From contig JAPWAE010000005.1 in assembly GCA_041432705.1 (NCBI GenBank), positions 155,017 to 219,016 of the forward strand: DNA of 64,000 nt, in the 5' to 3' direction. Below the pieces are notes generated by a model, which was not told where the DNA came from, made no database searches, and saw only the letters and a list, made by a program, of their open reading frames with translations. Source of the stretch: Pauljensenia sp018375675. Lineage in GTDB: Bacteria > Actinomycetota > Actinomycetes > Actinomycetales > Actinomycetaceae. The position numbers were made by a program, and so were the translations under genes. Below are positions 42,532-50,555 of this stretch, piece after piece. The number at the start of each line of letters is the position of its first letter. The first letter of the stretch is position 1.

Positions 42532-43855
42532 CTCCGCCGTTCGCCCGGTCGGCCTCGATCGCCTGCTCGACCAAGGCCTCGTCGACGGGCAGAGCCTCGC
42601 GCGCGTACGCGGCGGCGTCATCCTGGGTGTCGGCGATCTGCTCGGCGATCGAGTCGGCCTCGCGGCGCAGCTCGACCCCGTCGACGACCGAGGCCTGAGC
42701 CAGGGTGCGGGCCTGGGCGCGGTGCTCGTCCGTGTACTCCAGGTCGTCGGCGTGCTTGCGCACGAGGACGCGAATGAGCTTGCGACGCAGGTTCTCCTCG
42801 CGCAGGACGGCGGAACGCTCGCGCAGCCAGCCGACCGCGAGGACGACGAGGAGGGCGACACCCAGCCAACCGATGATCGGATACATGCCGCCGATCAGCT
42901 TCTTGAAGCCCATGAGCGAGGCCACGTAGCCCACGGCAACCACGCCAACGAGGACGATGCGCATGCGTCGGGTCTCCCCGCCCGAGAAACGGCGCGCCGT
43001 CGAATAGAACAGCGAGAACACGGTGTTGTAGATGAGCGCAAAAATGATCAGCGTGTAGACGAAGGCGAAGGCCGGGTGGATCGAACGCGCGATCTCGAGG
43101 GCAGGAACGTTCACGTCCCAGACGCGATCCATGTTCAGGTACAGGCACAGGGCGTCCGCGCCAATGACGAGGGCGATGATGGTGCCGCCGATGCGACCAG
43201 CGCGGCGGGCCTCGCCGATGCGCAGCACCGAACCGCCAAGCACGAAGGCCATCGCGATGCCGTTGACAACGCACAACGCGAAGTAGTTGATCGTGGAGAG
43301 CCACAGGTTGGGCAGCGCCGGGGTGACCTGGGTGGCGGCGGTGTTGAGCTCGGCGACGCCCGGGTGCGGGGTGGCCAGCGAGTAAACGGTTAGGATCGTG
43401 ATGGCGACGATGATCATGGGCGTAAACACGCCGATCACCTTCATGATCCGGTCGAAGTCCAGGAAGGCCGTCAGAACGACAAGCAACGCGCACAGGGCGC
43501 TCCCCGCCCACGCGGGCAGGCCAAACTGCTGCTCGAGATTCGCGCCCGCCCCCGCGAGCATCACGAATCCCATCGCGAAGCCCGAGAAGACCAGCACGAC
43601 GTCGATGACGCGGCGCAGCGCCGGGTGGGTGATGCGTTCGAAGACCTCGTCGTGGTGGCCGGATCGGTAGTAGGAGCCCAGCTGGAGTGCGACGACGCCG
43701 AAGACGACGTTGAGGACGCCCAGGACCGCGATGCCGATCAGGCCCTTCGCGCCAAAGGAGAGGAAGTACTGGAGCAGGTCCTGGCCGCTCGCCAGGCCCG
43801 CACCGATGATGACTCCCACGTAGGCGAAGGCGACAGAGAGGTAATTCTTGGACAT
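42524..43855 (-). CDS. YkvI-like membrane protein
   Basis: The 443-residue product has about 10 membrane helices (residues 5-350) and a 95-residue charged cytosolic tail. The start SVAFAYVGVIIGAGLASGQDLLQYF and the block GIAMAFVLGGSVLRIGEA match the uncharacterised YkvI family within the APC/LeuT-like superfamily. It is probably a secondary transporter of unknown substrate. GGAAGGA lies 4-5 nt before the ATG. The 5' region carries a short ACGAGGCC palindrome that may attenuate transcription. Confidence 0.82.
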   Translation of the reverse strand: MSKNYLSVAFAYVGVIIGAGLASGQDLLQYFLSFGAKGLIGIAVLGVLNVVFGVVALQLGSYYRSGHHDEVFERITHPALRRVIDVVLVFSGFAMGFVMLAGAGANLEQQFGLPAWAGSALCALLVVLTAFLDFDRIMKVIGVFTPMIIVAITILTVYSLATPHPGVAELNTAATQVTPALPNLWLSTINYFALCVVNGIAMAFVLGGSVLRIGEARRAGRIGGTIIALVIGADALCLYLNMDRVWDVNVPALEIARSIHPAFAFVYTLIIFALIYNTVFSLFYSTARRFSGGETRRMRIVLVGVVAVGYVASLMGFKKLIGGMYPIIGWLGVALLVVLAVGWLRERSAVLREENLRRKLIRVLVRKHADDLEYTDEHRAQARTLAQASVVDGVELRREADSIAEQIADTQDDAAAYAREALPVDEALVEQAIEADRANGGVS

Positions 43856-43881
43856 AGGGTCCTTCCGATTGCGAACGTTTT

Positions 43882-43899
43882 ACGAGGCCGGGGCCTCGT
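43882..43899. repeat. ACGAGGCC inverted pair in the ykvI 5' region
   Basis: ACGAGGCC-GG-GGCCTCGT forms an 18-nt near-palindrome 27-44 nt upstream of the ykvI start. It is another intergenic use of the recurrent motif. Confidence 0.6.
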
Positions 43900-43979
43900 T
43901 CCACGGTAGACGCTCACCCAGGAGAGCGGCACGTCCGTGGGAAATTGTTCACGCTCAGGAAAGCTCATCCAGATACAAA

Positions 43980-43989
43980 TGTGTACACA
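43980..43989. promoter_or_regulatory. YefM/Phd-type operator
   Basis: TGTGTACACA is a perfect palindrome with a TGTACA core, the core known for YefM binding in other bacteria. It lies just upstream of the -10 box of the toxin-antitoxin operon. Confidence 0.6.
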
Positions 43990-43995
43990 ACGTAC

Positions 43996-44001
43996 TAAAC
44001 T
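43996..44001 (+). promoter_or_regulatory. -10 box of leaderless antitoxin transcript
   Basis: TAAACT ends 6 nt before the ATG at 44008. Confidence 0.55.
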
Positions 44002-44007
44002 GACACT

Positions 44008-44271
44008 ATGAACACACTCGCCACAACCCTATCGACTCGGGAGCTGCGCGCGAACCTCTCCGATGTCCTCGGACGAGCCTCCTACGGAGGCGAAAGAATC
44101 GGCGTGACAAAGAACGGCCGCCTCGCGGCAATCGTGATCGGCGTCGATGACCTGTTGGTCTTGGAAGAACTCGAGGATGCACACGATCTCGCAGCCTTCC
44201 GCGAGGCGGTACGCAACGACGACGGGCAGCGCGTGAGCCTGGCCGACCTGCGCGCTGAACTCAACAACTAG
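44008..44271 (+). CDS. Phd/YefM family antitoxin
   Basis: The 87-residue protein starts TLSTRELRANLSDVLGRASY and continues RIGVTKNGRLAAIVIGVDDL, the canonical Phd/YefM DNA-binding half. An acidic C-terminal tail would wrap the toxin. The toxin gene starts 2 nt downstream. Repression of its own promoter through the TGTACA palindrome at 43980 is likely. Confidence 0.92.
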   Translation: MNTLATTLSTRELRANLSDVLGRASYGGERIGVTKNGRLAAIVIGVDDLLVLEELEDAHDLAAFREAVRNDDGQRVSLADLRAELNN

Positions 44272-44273
44272 CG

Positions 44274-44531
44274 ATGTACCGCATCGAATTCACCTCGGCG
44301 GCAGCACGCCAGATACGCAAGCTGGACCGCCCGGTGCGAACACGCCTACTGGATGCCATCGAATCGCTCGCCAGTTCTCCTCGCCCCGACGGGGTCAAGA
44401 AGCTCGCGAGCACGGAGAACGCGTGGCGTATCCGCGTCGGCGACTACCGGATCATCTACTCAATCGAAGACGACGTCCTCGTTGTGACGGTCGTGCGCGT
44501 CGCACACCGCCGAGAGGTGTATCGCTCGTAG
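44274..44531 (+). CDS. RelE/ParE superfamily toxin
   Basis: The 85-residue protein has the RelE/ParE fold pattern: MYRIEFTSAAARQIRKLDRP, GVKKLASTENAWRIRVGDYR and the ending VVRVAHRREVYR. The basic residues suit ribosome-dependent mRNA cleavage (RelE), though ParE-type gyrase inhibition cannot be excluded by reading. It is translationally coupled to the antitoxin and ends 2 nt before the convergent nitroreductase gene. Confidence 0.9.
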   Translation: MYRIEFTSAAARQIRKLDRPVRTRLLDAIESLASSPRPDGVKKLASTENAWRIRVGDYRIIYSIEDDVLVVTVVRVAHRREVYRS

Positions 44532-44533
44532 CG

Positions 44534-45256
44534 TCACTTGCCTTCGAGGAGCTGGATCGGCGGGCGCGGCGCCTGCATCGCGTTGATGGGAGCCTCGGGA
44601 TCCGCGTAACCGAGCGCAAAACCGGTGATGAACTGGTAGCCCTCGGGGATCTCAAACTCAGCGTCGACGGGCTCACGCCACGTGGCGAGGATGCCGACCG
44701 GGCAGGAGTCGATGCCGCGCGACTTGGCGGACAGGAACATGGTCTGGAGCATGAGGCCGGCGTCCATGGCGCTCCACGGGAGCATGTCCTCGTGGACGAA
44801 GACGAAGCCCATGACGGGAGCGTCGAAGGCCATCACGTTGCGGCGGTTCACGCGGTTGCGCCCCTCGATGTCAGCCCGCTCGATGCCGTGGATACCGTAG
44901 AGGAGCTTCGCAACCTCGATCTGAGCGGGTCGCACCTCGTCCGGGTAACGCTTGCGCACCGGGAAGTCGCCGTCCGGAACAGGAATCTCAACGTCCGGAT
45001 CCTCAGCCTTGCGGGTGTGGGCGGCGATCTCCTCGTCGAAGAGACGGCCGTAGTACTGACGCAGGCGAGCGGCGCGCTCGCCCGTGGCCAGGGCGACGCG
45101 GAAGGCGCGCGTGTTTGACCAGGACGGCGCGGTCGTCGCGTCGGCGAGGATCGCATCGAGGACCTCGGCGGGGATCTCCCGGTCTGTAAAGGCGCGCGTG
45201 GAGCGGCGCGAGGCGGTCAGGGCGGAAAAGTCGTTCGTCTCAGCGGCGAGTGTCAT
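44534..45256 (-). CDS. Nitroreductase family protein
   Basis: The 240-residue FMN enzyme shows the family start ALTASRRSTRAFTDREIP and the later blocks ATTAPSWSNTRAFRVAL, DAGLMLQTMFLSAKSRGIDSCPVG and FITGFALGYADPEAPIN. It would reduce nitroaromatics, quinones or flavin-like substrates with NAD(P)H. The gene has a leaderless-type promoter and lies between two toxin-antitoxin loci. Confidence 0.9.
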   Translation of the reverse strand: MTLAAETNDFSALTASRRSTRAFTDREIPAEVLDAILADATTAPSWSNTRAFRVALATGERAARLRQYYGRLFDEEIAAHTRKAEDPDVEIPVPDGDFPVRKRYPDEVRPAQIEVAKLLYGIHGIERADIEGRNRVNRRNVMAFDAPVMGFVFVHEDMLPWSAMDAGLMLQTMFLSAKSRGIDSCPVGILATWREPVDAEFEIPEGYQFITGFALGYADPEAPINAMQAPRPPIQLLEGK

Positions 45257-45262
45257 GCGCCC

Positions 45263-45268
45263 AGGCTA
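45263..45268 (-). promoter_or_regulatory. -10 box of leaderless nitroreductase transcript
   Basis: On the minus strand TAGCCT ends 6 nt before the ATG at 45256. Confidence 0.55.
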
Positions 45269-45328
45269 ACCCGGCCCGACGCTCCCGTTCCACCCGGCCC
45301 GCCCACCGGACGGCCGTCGATTTGTCAG

Positions 45329-45598
45329 CTAGTGATCCCCGTAGTGAGTGCGACATGAAATGATCTCGACTCGATCATCACGCACGCGATAGACAAGACG
45401 ATTTGCCGCATCAATGCGGCATGACCACCACCCCGAGTAACGCCCCTTCAACGGTTCAGCCTTACCAATTCCAGCATCTTGCCCGTTCCTGGCAATGTCA
45501 CGCAGCAGTGCGTTGATGCGCTTCAGTGTCTTTCGATCCTGAGTCTGCCACCACAGATAGTCCTCCCAGGCCTCGGAGGCCCAGACAAGGTCACGCAT
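45329..45598 (-). CDS. yoeB: Txe/YoeB family toxin
   Basis: The 89-residue protein is a typical YoeB: LVWASEAWEDYLWWQTQDRK, KRINALLRDI, GIGKAEPLKGRYSGWWSCRID and the ending SCRTHYGDH. The catalytic set (Glu in EPLKG, Arg in SCRID, C-terminal His-Tyr) is intact, so ribosome-dependent mRNA cleavage is expected. The gene overlaps the antitoxin gene by 8 nt. Confidence 0.93.
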   Translation of the reverse strand: MRDLVWASEAWEDYLWWQTQDRKTLKRINALLRDIARNGQDAGIGKAEPLKGRYSGWWSCRIDAANRLVYRVRDDRVEIISCRTHYGDH

Positions 45599-45848
45599 CC
45601 TCGATCAGCTCTCGCGAGATGCCACGCCCAGCCTCCAGCTCCGCGATACCGCGGTCAAGATGAGCAAGGTTGGAACGTGAATAGAACCCATCAACCTCCA
45701 AAACGAAGGGAATCCGCTGTTCCCGCGCCACCTTCTTCGCAAAGATCGTGAACGCGGTATTCATAGAGAGACCCATTTCTTTGCAGGCACGCTCCATCGC
45801 GGCCTTATCCTCAGCATCGAGTCGAACAGTCACCGTAGCGGTCGCCAT
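45591..45848 (-). CDS. RelB/DinJ family antitoxin
   Basis: The 85-residue protein has the RelB/DinJ ribbon-helix-helix start (MATATVTVRLDAEDKAAMER, then GLSMNTAFTIFAKKVAREQ and IPFVLEV). GGAGG lies 6 nt before ATG 45848; five upstream in-frame codons are not needed. Its partner is a YoeB toxin, although YoeB is classically paired with a Phd/YefM antitoxin. Palindromes upstream suggest autorepression. Confidence 0.9.
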   Translation of the reverse strand: MATATVTVRLDAEDKAAMERACKEMGLSMNTAFTIFAKKVAREQRIPFVLEVDGFYSRSNLAHLDRGIAELEAGRGISRELIEDA

Positions 45849-45865
45849 GCAAAACCTCCACAATC

Positions 45866-45890
45866 AGCATATCGATAGCTATATGCTATC
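45866..45890. promoter_or_regulatory. Autoregulatory operator of the RelB-YoeB operon
   Basis: Two overlapping inverted repeats, AGCATAT/ATATGCT (45866-45887) and GATAGC/GCTATC (45874-45890), lie 18-42 nt upstream of the antitoxin start in an AT-rich patch. Confidence 0.6.
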
Positions 45891-45954
45891 AGACTGGCAT
45901 CATCATGAAGAGTTTGAGAGCGCGCTCCACCCAAAGCATGCAGAAGTACTGGCC

Positions 45955-47004
45955 TTATCGGGCCAGGGCCTGTTCGAAGGCCGCCACGTCCTCCTCGGGG
46001 GTGGCCCACGAGGTGCCGATGCGCGCGAGGTAGCGGCCGTCGGGCAGGGTCTCCCAGATGCTGTAGCGCACCTTGTCCGACAGGCGCTCGTGCCCGGCCT
46101 GGTCGAGGGCCACGAAGGTCAGGTTGGTCGGCGAGTCCATGGTGACGACGTAGCCGGCACGCTTGAGGGCCTCGCGGATACGCGCGGTCGCCTTAACGGC
46201 GGGCTCGCCGATCGTCAGATAGAGGCCATCCTCGAAGAGCGCCTCGAACTGCACGCCCAGGAGGCGCCCCTTCGCCAGGAGCGCGCCGTGCTGCTTCATC
46301 TGGGTGACGAACTGGCGGATCGAGCCGCGCTCGGGGATGACCACGGCCTCGCCGAAGAGGGAGCCGCACTTGGTGCCGCCGATGTAGAAGACGTCGGTCA
46401 GGCGCGCCAGGTCGGCCAGCGTCACGTCGTTGGCGGGCGAGGCCAGCGCGTAGGCGAGGCGCGCGCCGTCGACGAAGAGCTTGAGGTCGCGCTCGCGGCA
46501 CACGGCGGAGAGTTCCTCGAGCTCCTGCAGGGAGTAGAGGGTGCCGTACTCGGTAGGCTGCGAAATATAGACGAGGGCGGGGGCGATCATGTGGTCACGC
46601 GCGCCGTCGCCCTCCCACGCCGAGCAGATGCGTTCGACGTCGGCGGCGTTGATCTTGCCTTCGACGGCGGGAGTGTCGAGGATCTTGTGACCACCGCGCT
46701 CGACGATGCCGGCCTCGTGCATGTTGATGTGGCCGGTATTGGGGGCGATGACGCCCTGCCAGGGCAGGAGGATCGCATCGATGACGGTCGCGTTCGTCTG
46801 CGTGCCGCCGACCAGGAAGTACACGTCGGCGTCGGGGGCCTGGCAGGCCTCGCGGATCAGGTCGCGGGCGCGCTCGCAGTGCTCGTCGGTGCCATAGCCG
46901 CTGGACTGCTCCATGTTGGTGGCGACAAGGGCGTCGAGCACCCGAGCGTGCGCGCCTTCCTGGTAGTCACTGGAGAAGTTCGGCAGCGTGGCAGAAAAAG
47001 TCAT
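45955..47004 (-). CDS. Threonine aldolase-type PLP enzyme (beta-eliminating lyase family)
   Basis: The 349-residue fold type I PLP enzyme has FLVGGTQTNATVIDAIL, ISQPTEYGTLYSLQEL, LFVDGARLAYAL and the Schiff-base Lys in FYIGGTKCGSLFGEA. It should cleave L-threonine or another beta-hydroxy amino acid to glycine and an aldehyde. The start at ATG 47004 is supported by AATAAT 6 nt upstream (leaderless type); the 58-codon upstream extension runs into the divergent gene and has no homology. Confidence 0.87.
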   Translation of the reverse strand: MTFSATLPNFSSDYQEGAHARVLDALVATNMEQSSGYGTDEHCERARDLIREACQAPDADVYFLVGGTQTNATVIDAILLPWQGVIAPNTGHINMHEAGIVERGGHKILDTPAVEGKINAADVERICSAWEGDGARDHMIAPALVYISQPTEYGTLYSLQELEELSAVCRERDLKLFVDGARLAYALASPANDVTLADLARLTDVFYIGGTKCGSLFGEAVVIPERGSIRQFVTQMKQHGALLAKGRLLGVQFEALFEDGLYLTIGEPAVKATARIREALKRAGYVVTMDSPTNLTFVALDQAGHERLSDKVRYSIWETLPDGRYLARIGTSWATPEEDVAAFEQALAR

Positions 47005-47010
47005 TGGGCC

Positions 47011-47016
47011 ATTATT
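47011..47016 (-). promoter_or_regulatory. -10 box of leaderless aldolase transcript
   Basis: On the minus strand AATAAT ends 6 nt before the ATG at 47004. Confidence 0.5.
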
Positions 47017-47141
47017 CCACGCGCTTGGCCAGATGATTCCCGTTTCCTCGTGAAGATCTTTTCTCGCTGGAACTGAAGGACTATCCTGACTGTCGCCGGG
47101 CGATGCCGCCAGGCTTCCCGATACGAAAGCGAGGGCATCGC

Positions 47142-47978
47142 ATGATGCCAACCACGCACGGAAAACAGGCGAGCACAATGAACCGGGACTCGCAGGCCTA
47201 TTGGAACAAGCGGGCCGCGACGTTCACGAGAGACGCGACCGTCGAGTACGAGCGCTGGCTCCTGGATCTCCTCGCGCTCGAAGATGGTGATGAGGTCCTC
47301 GACATGGGGTGTGCGACGGGCACGCTCGCCGTCCCCCTCGCCCACGCCGGGCACCGCGTCCACGGCTGCGACTTCGCCGAGGCCATGCTGACCATCCTCG
47401 ACGAGCGCGCGGCCGCCGACAAACTGCCGATCACCTCCCACTTGCTCGCCTGGGAGGACGACTGGGAGGAGGCGGGCCTGGGTGAGAACAGCGTGGATGT
47501 CGCCTTCGCGTCACGCTCCCTCATGAGCGGGGACGTGTCCGCTTGCGTGCGCAAGCTCGACGCGGCGGCCCGCTCGCGCGCGGCGGTCGTCGTACCCGAC
47601 AGCCTGCTCCCCTCCCGCGACCCGCGCCTGCTCACCTACCTGGGACGCTCGGCAAGGCGCCCGCGCGTCATCCGCGACGTGACCCGCGCGCTCACATCCC
47701 TGGGGCGGATCCCGGTTTTCGCGACCACACGCGCCTTCCGCCCGATGCGTTTTTCTTCCTTCGACGAGGCCCGCGCGGACCTTCGTCGCCTGGCCGGCCC
47801 CAAGCCATTCACCGCGCGCGAGCAGCGACTTTTCGATGCCTACGCGGCCCAGCATGTCGTTCGCGAGGACGTAGCTACCGCCTCGGGAGAGGCAGGGGAA
47901 CACTGGGTCCTGGACTACCCTCTGCCCGTCACCTGGGTGTTTATCGGCTGGAGCACCGACGGGAGCGAGTGGGCGTAG
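47142..47978 (+). CDS. Class I SAM-dependent methyltransferase
   Basis: The product (278 residues from this start) has the SAM motif EVLDMGCATGTLAVPLAHAG, followed by VHGCDFAEAML and a variable C-terminal half. The overall pattern resembles small-molecule methyltransferases of the Methyltransf_25/11 type. The start is uncertain: ATG 47142 has GAGGG at a good distance, and ATG 47178 (MNRDSQAYWNKRA, which looks like a natural N-terminus) is also possible. Acceptor unknown. Confidence 0.8.
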   Translation: MMPTTHGKQASTMNRDSQAYWNKRAATFTRDATVEYERWLLDLLALEDGDEVLDMGCATGTLAVPLAHAGHRVHGCDFAEAMLTILDERAAADKLPITSHLLAWEDDWEEAGLGENSVDVAFASRSLMSGDVSACVRKLDAAARSRAAVVVPDSLLPSRDPRLLTYLGRSARRPRVIRDVTRALTSLGRIPVFATTRAFRPMRFSSFDEARADLRRLAGPKPFTAREQRLFDAYAAQHVVREDVATASGEAGEHWVLDYPLPVTWVFIGWSTDGSEWA

Positions 47979-47999
47979 GCAGCCCCGGCCTCGTTCTTC

Positions 48000-48440
48000 T
48001 TAGTCCGCATCCGGGCGACGCCTGCGCGCCTTGACCTCCGAGTGCCTCTTCTTGTCGGCGAGGCGGCGCAGTTTCGACCCTCGCGTCGGCTTCGTGGGGC
48101 GGCGAGGGATGGGCGGGACGAGGGCCGCGCGCAGGATCTCACCAAGGCGCTCGCGCGCGGCGGCGCGGTTGCGGCGCTGGGAACGGGTCTCGGCGGCGGT
48201 GATGGTCAGGACGGTCCCGGTGAGGCGATCCCCCAGTTCTCGCAGGGCTCGCTCGCGCTGCTCGTCATTCAGCGCGACTGTCGCAGCGAGGTCCAGACTC
48301 AGCTGCACGCGCGAGTCCGCGGTATTGACCCCCTGACCACCGGGGCCCGACGCGTGCGAAAAGCGCTCGATCAGCTCCCCCGCGGGCACAACGAGGCCGC
48401 GCGGGCAGCCGGGCCCGGGAGGGATGCGCAGATCGTCCAT
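48000..48440 (-). CDS. arfB: Alternative ribosome-rescue factor ArfB (YaeJ-type peptidyl-tRNA hydrolase)
   Basis: The 146-residue protein carries the release-factor GGQ motif (ASGPGGQGVNTADSRV, about residues 31-46) and lacks codon-recognition domains. It ends in the Arg/Lys-rich tail (RRPTKPTRGSKLRRLADKKRHSEVKAR region) that enters the mRNA channel of stalled ribosomes. It hydrolyses peptidyl-tRNA on non-stop complexes. ATG 48440 has GGAG 3 nt upstream. Confidence 0.92.
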   Translation of the reverse strand: MDDLRIPPGPGCPRGLVVPAGELIERFSHASGPGGQGVNTADSRVQLSLDLAATVALNDEQRERALRELGDRLTGTVLTITAAETRSQRRNRAAARERLGEILRAALVPPIPRRPTKPTRGSKLRRLADKKRHSEVKARRRRPDAD

Positions 48441-48478
48441 ACGCTCCAGTGTGCACCACGCGCCGCGCCCCGGCCTCG

Positions 48479-49078
48479 TCAGGCGAGCAGGGAGGCGACG
48501 CGTGCTTTCAGGTCGGGCAGCACATCGGCGGCGAACCAGGGGTTCTTCTTCATCCACATCTGGTTGCGCGGCGAGGGGTGGACCAGCGGGAAATACGTGG
48601 GCAGATACTGCTTGTAGTCGCGCACCACGTCGGTCAGCGAGGCCGAAGACTTCAGACCGAGGTAGCGCCTGGTGGCGTACGCACCGACGAGGATCGTCAT
48701 CTCAAGCTTCGGCATGAGTTCGAGCAGGCGCGGGTGCCACGTATCGGCGAAGTCCTTGCGCGGAGGCAGGTCGCCGCTCTTTCCCGCGCCCGGGAAGTAG
48801 AAGTCCATGGGGACGATCGCGAGCTTGCCGGACTCATAGAAGGTGTCCCTATCGACGCCCATCCAGTCGCGCAGCCGGTCGCCGCTGCGGTCGTTCCACA
48901 CGATGCCGGTCTCTTCGGCGACGCGCCCGGGCGCCTGACCGACGATCATGATGCGACACTGAGGCCCCGCGTAGAACAGCGGCCCCACGCCGCGCTTCGT
49001 GAACGAGGCGTTGGCCGGGTCTGCGGCGATCTCCTCGGCGATTGCGAGGACGGCCGGGTCGGTGATCTCAGGTGTCAT
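48479..49078 (-). CDS. Uracil-DNA glycosylase family protein
   Basis: The 199-residue protein has the superfamily motif 1 as IMIVGQAPGRVAEETGIVWN and motif 3 as HPSPRNQMW, with AIVPMDFYFPGAGKSGDLPP between them. It would excise uracil or another damaged base, or be a related single-domain member. The start at ATG 49078 is set by TACCCT 6 nt upstream (leaderless type). A 43-codon in-frame extension is rejected. Confidence 0.82.
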   Translation of the reverse strand: MTPEITDPAVLAIAEEIAADPANASFTKRGVGPLFYAGPQCRIMIVGQAPGRVAEETGIVWNDRSGDRLRDWMGVDRDTFYESGKLAIVPMDFYFPGAGKSGDLPPRKDFADTWHPRLLELMPKLEMTILVGAYATRRYLGLKSSASLTDVVRDYKQYLPTYFPLVHPSPRNQMWMKKNPWFAADVLPDLKARVASLLA

Positions 49079-49084
49079 AAACCC

Positions 49085-49090
49085 AGGGTA
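49085..49090 (-). promoter_or_regulatory. -10 box of leaderless glycosylase transcript
   Basis: On the minus strand TACCCT ends 6 nt before the ATG at 49078. Confidence 0.55.
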
Positions 49091-49378
49091 TGCCAACCCC
49101 GCGAGCGCGCAACCCCCGGCGACTGACAGCTCACACGCCACGGGATGCGGAGTTTCCCACGCAGCACCGTCCCCGTATGCGGGCTTATTGGCGTTCCCCT
49201 CCCACATTCCGCATGCAATTCCCCTAGCATCCGTTTAGCCAATGCCCCACAAACCTTGGAATCCCAACGATCACGATTCAAATCTCGAAAGACTAGCGCG
49301 GGAATTGCATGCGAAATTGGAGGGAAGACTCAGCGCGGGAAGGACCACATCAATTGGTAGCGACGCAGCGGGCGGGCA

Positions 49379-49384
49379 TACAGT
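49379..49384 (+). promoter_or_regulatory. -10 box before the esterase leader ORF
   Basis: TACAGT ends 7 nt before the ATG at 49392. Confidence 0.4.
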
Positions 49385-49391
49385 GGAGCGC

Positions 49392-49442
49392 ATGAGGACA
49401 GCAGAACGCATGGCGACGAACGGGCCGAGGCGCGGCCAGTGA
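49392..49442 (+). CDS. Possible 16-residue leader ORF coupled to the esterase gene
   Basis: MRTAERMATNGPRRGQ follows a TACAGT box at leaderless spacing, and its TGA overlaps the GTG of the esterase gene as GTGA. It could couple translation of the esterase to a leaderless mRNA. Alternatively it is a chance frame, or the end of a 66-codon frame starting at 49242. The remaining intergenic stretch 49079-49378 shows nothing else. Confidence 0.3.
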   Translation: MRTAERMATNGPRRGQ

Positions 49443-50455
49443 CAACACGACTCGTACGGCGAACCAATAGGTTCCGCATCGCCGCCATCGTCGCGCTGTG
49501 CCTGCTTGCCCTCGCGGGGGTCACGTCGTTCGCGCTCAATCGTTCGGGCCACGGACAGAAGGACCCCACGGCCATTGCCTATGAAGCTTACGAAGAAGAC
49601 GAAGACCCACTAGCCGAGGGCGTCGCCTCCCTCATGGACACGGCCAAGTCTCTGCACGGCACGATCGACACGATCACCTACGAGCAGAGCTACGAGGGAA
49701 CGACATACACGAAGCAGGCGTACGTGTACGTTCCCGCATCCTACGCTTCAAACAAGCCTGCGAACGTCCTCTATCTGACGCACGGTTGGTGGGGTAACGC
49801 AGCTGGCCTCGCCAATGGTGTCGCGCCGGTCGTCGATGAGCTGGAGACGGCTGGCACGGCTGCACCAACGCTGGTTGTGTTCGCGACCTACTATCCGGAC
49901 CGATCCTTCGCGACGGACGACTACGAGGACGACTACGCGCTCAATCGCTTCTTTGCGACGAGCGAGATCGATACACTCATCGACACGATCGAGTCTCGCT
50001 ACACGACGTTCGCCCGCGGGGACACCTCGGACGAGTCACTGCGCGCTTCGCGCAGGCACCGCGCCTTTGGCGGTTTCTCGATGGGCGCGACGACCACGTG
50101 GGACGTGTTTACTCTGCGCCCGCAGTACTTCTATGGCTTCATGCCGATGGCGGGCGAGTCGTGGATCGGGCGCGAGGAGGAGGCCGACTCCCCGCGTATC
50201 GCCGAACTGGTGACCGCCGGCGTCGAGCGCGCCCAATACGGACCGCAGGACTTCCGTATCCTCGCGTCGGTCGGCTCAGAGGACCCCGCCCTGTGGGACA
50301 TGACCCCGCAGATCGATGAGCTCCGCGAGGACTATCCCGACCTTATGACCGAGGACAGCCTGCAGCTGTGGATCGACGAGGGAGAAAGCCACTCCATGGA
50401 CTCGGTCGACAACCAGGTCGAACACAACCTACCGCTGCTGTTCCCAGGCAAGTAG
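49439..50455 (+). CDS. Membrane-anchored or secreted esterase (feruloyl esterase/esterase D-like)
   Basis: The 338-residue protein has a positively charged N-terminus and one hydrophobic segment (about residues 13-33; signal anchor, no lipobox). An alpha/beta-hydrolase domain follows. YVYVPASYASNKPANVLYLTHGWWGN contains the oxyanion His-Gly region, GGFSMGATT carries the nucleophilic Ser, and GESHSMD near the C-terminus supplies the likely His. The pattern is that of CE1-type feruloyl or acetyl esterases that attack plant or host glycan esters. A GAGG lies 8 nt before GTG 49439. Confidence 0.8.
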   Translation: MTTRLVRRTNRFRIAAIVALCLLALAGVTSFALNRSGHGQKDPTAIAYEAYEEDEDPLAEGVASLMDTAKSLHGTIDTITYEQSYEGTTYTKQAYVYVPASYASNKPANVLYLTHGWWGNAAGLANGVAPVVDELETAGTAAPTLVVFATYYPDRSFATDDYEDDYALNRFFATSEIDTLIDTIESRYTTFARGDTSDESLRASRRHRAFGGFSMGATTTWDVFTLRPQYFYGFMPMAGESWIGREEEADSPRIAELVTAGVERAQYGPQDFRILASVGSEDPALWDMTPQIDELREDYPDLMTEDSLQLWIDEGESHSMDSVDNQVEHNLPLLFPGK

Positions 50456-50493
50456 AGCGCGCCGCCCGCGCCACGTGATGACATTGCACTGCG

Positions 50494-50533
50494 CCCCGGC
50501 CTCGTTCCCCTATTCAGGGACGAGGCCGGGGCT
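50494..50533. terminator. GACGAGGCC-type bidirectional terminator
   Basis: GCCCCGGCCTCGTTCCC / GGGACGAGGCCGGGGC, a 16-bp stem with a 7-nt loop, separates the convergent esterase and haem genes. Confidence 0.85.
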
Positions 50534-50555
50534 GACTGACAGATAAACGGGGCCA

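Noticed and set aside
44008..45848. Mobile element carrying the two toxin-antitoxin loci
   Set aside because: No transposase, integrase, terminal repeats or composition change was seen around them.
49242..49391. 66-codon gene ahead of the esterase
   Set aside because: No ribosome-binding site, no recognisable family and weak codon bias; only its last 16 codons have a plausible promoter and are listed with low confidence.
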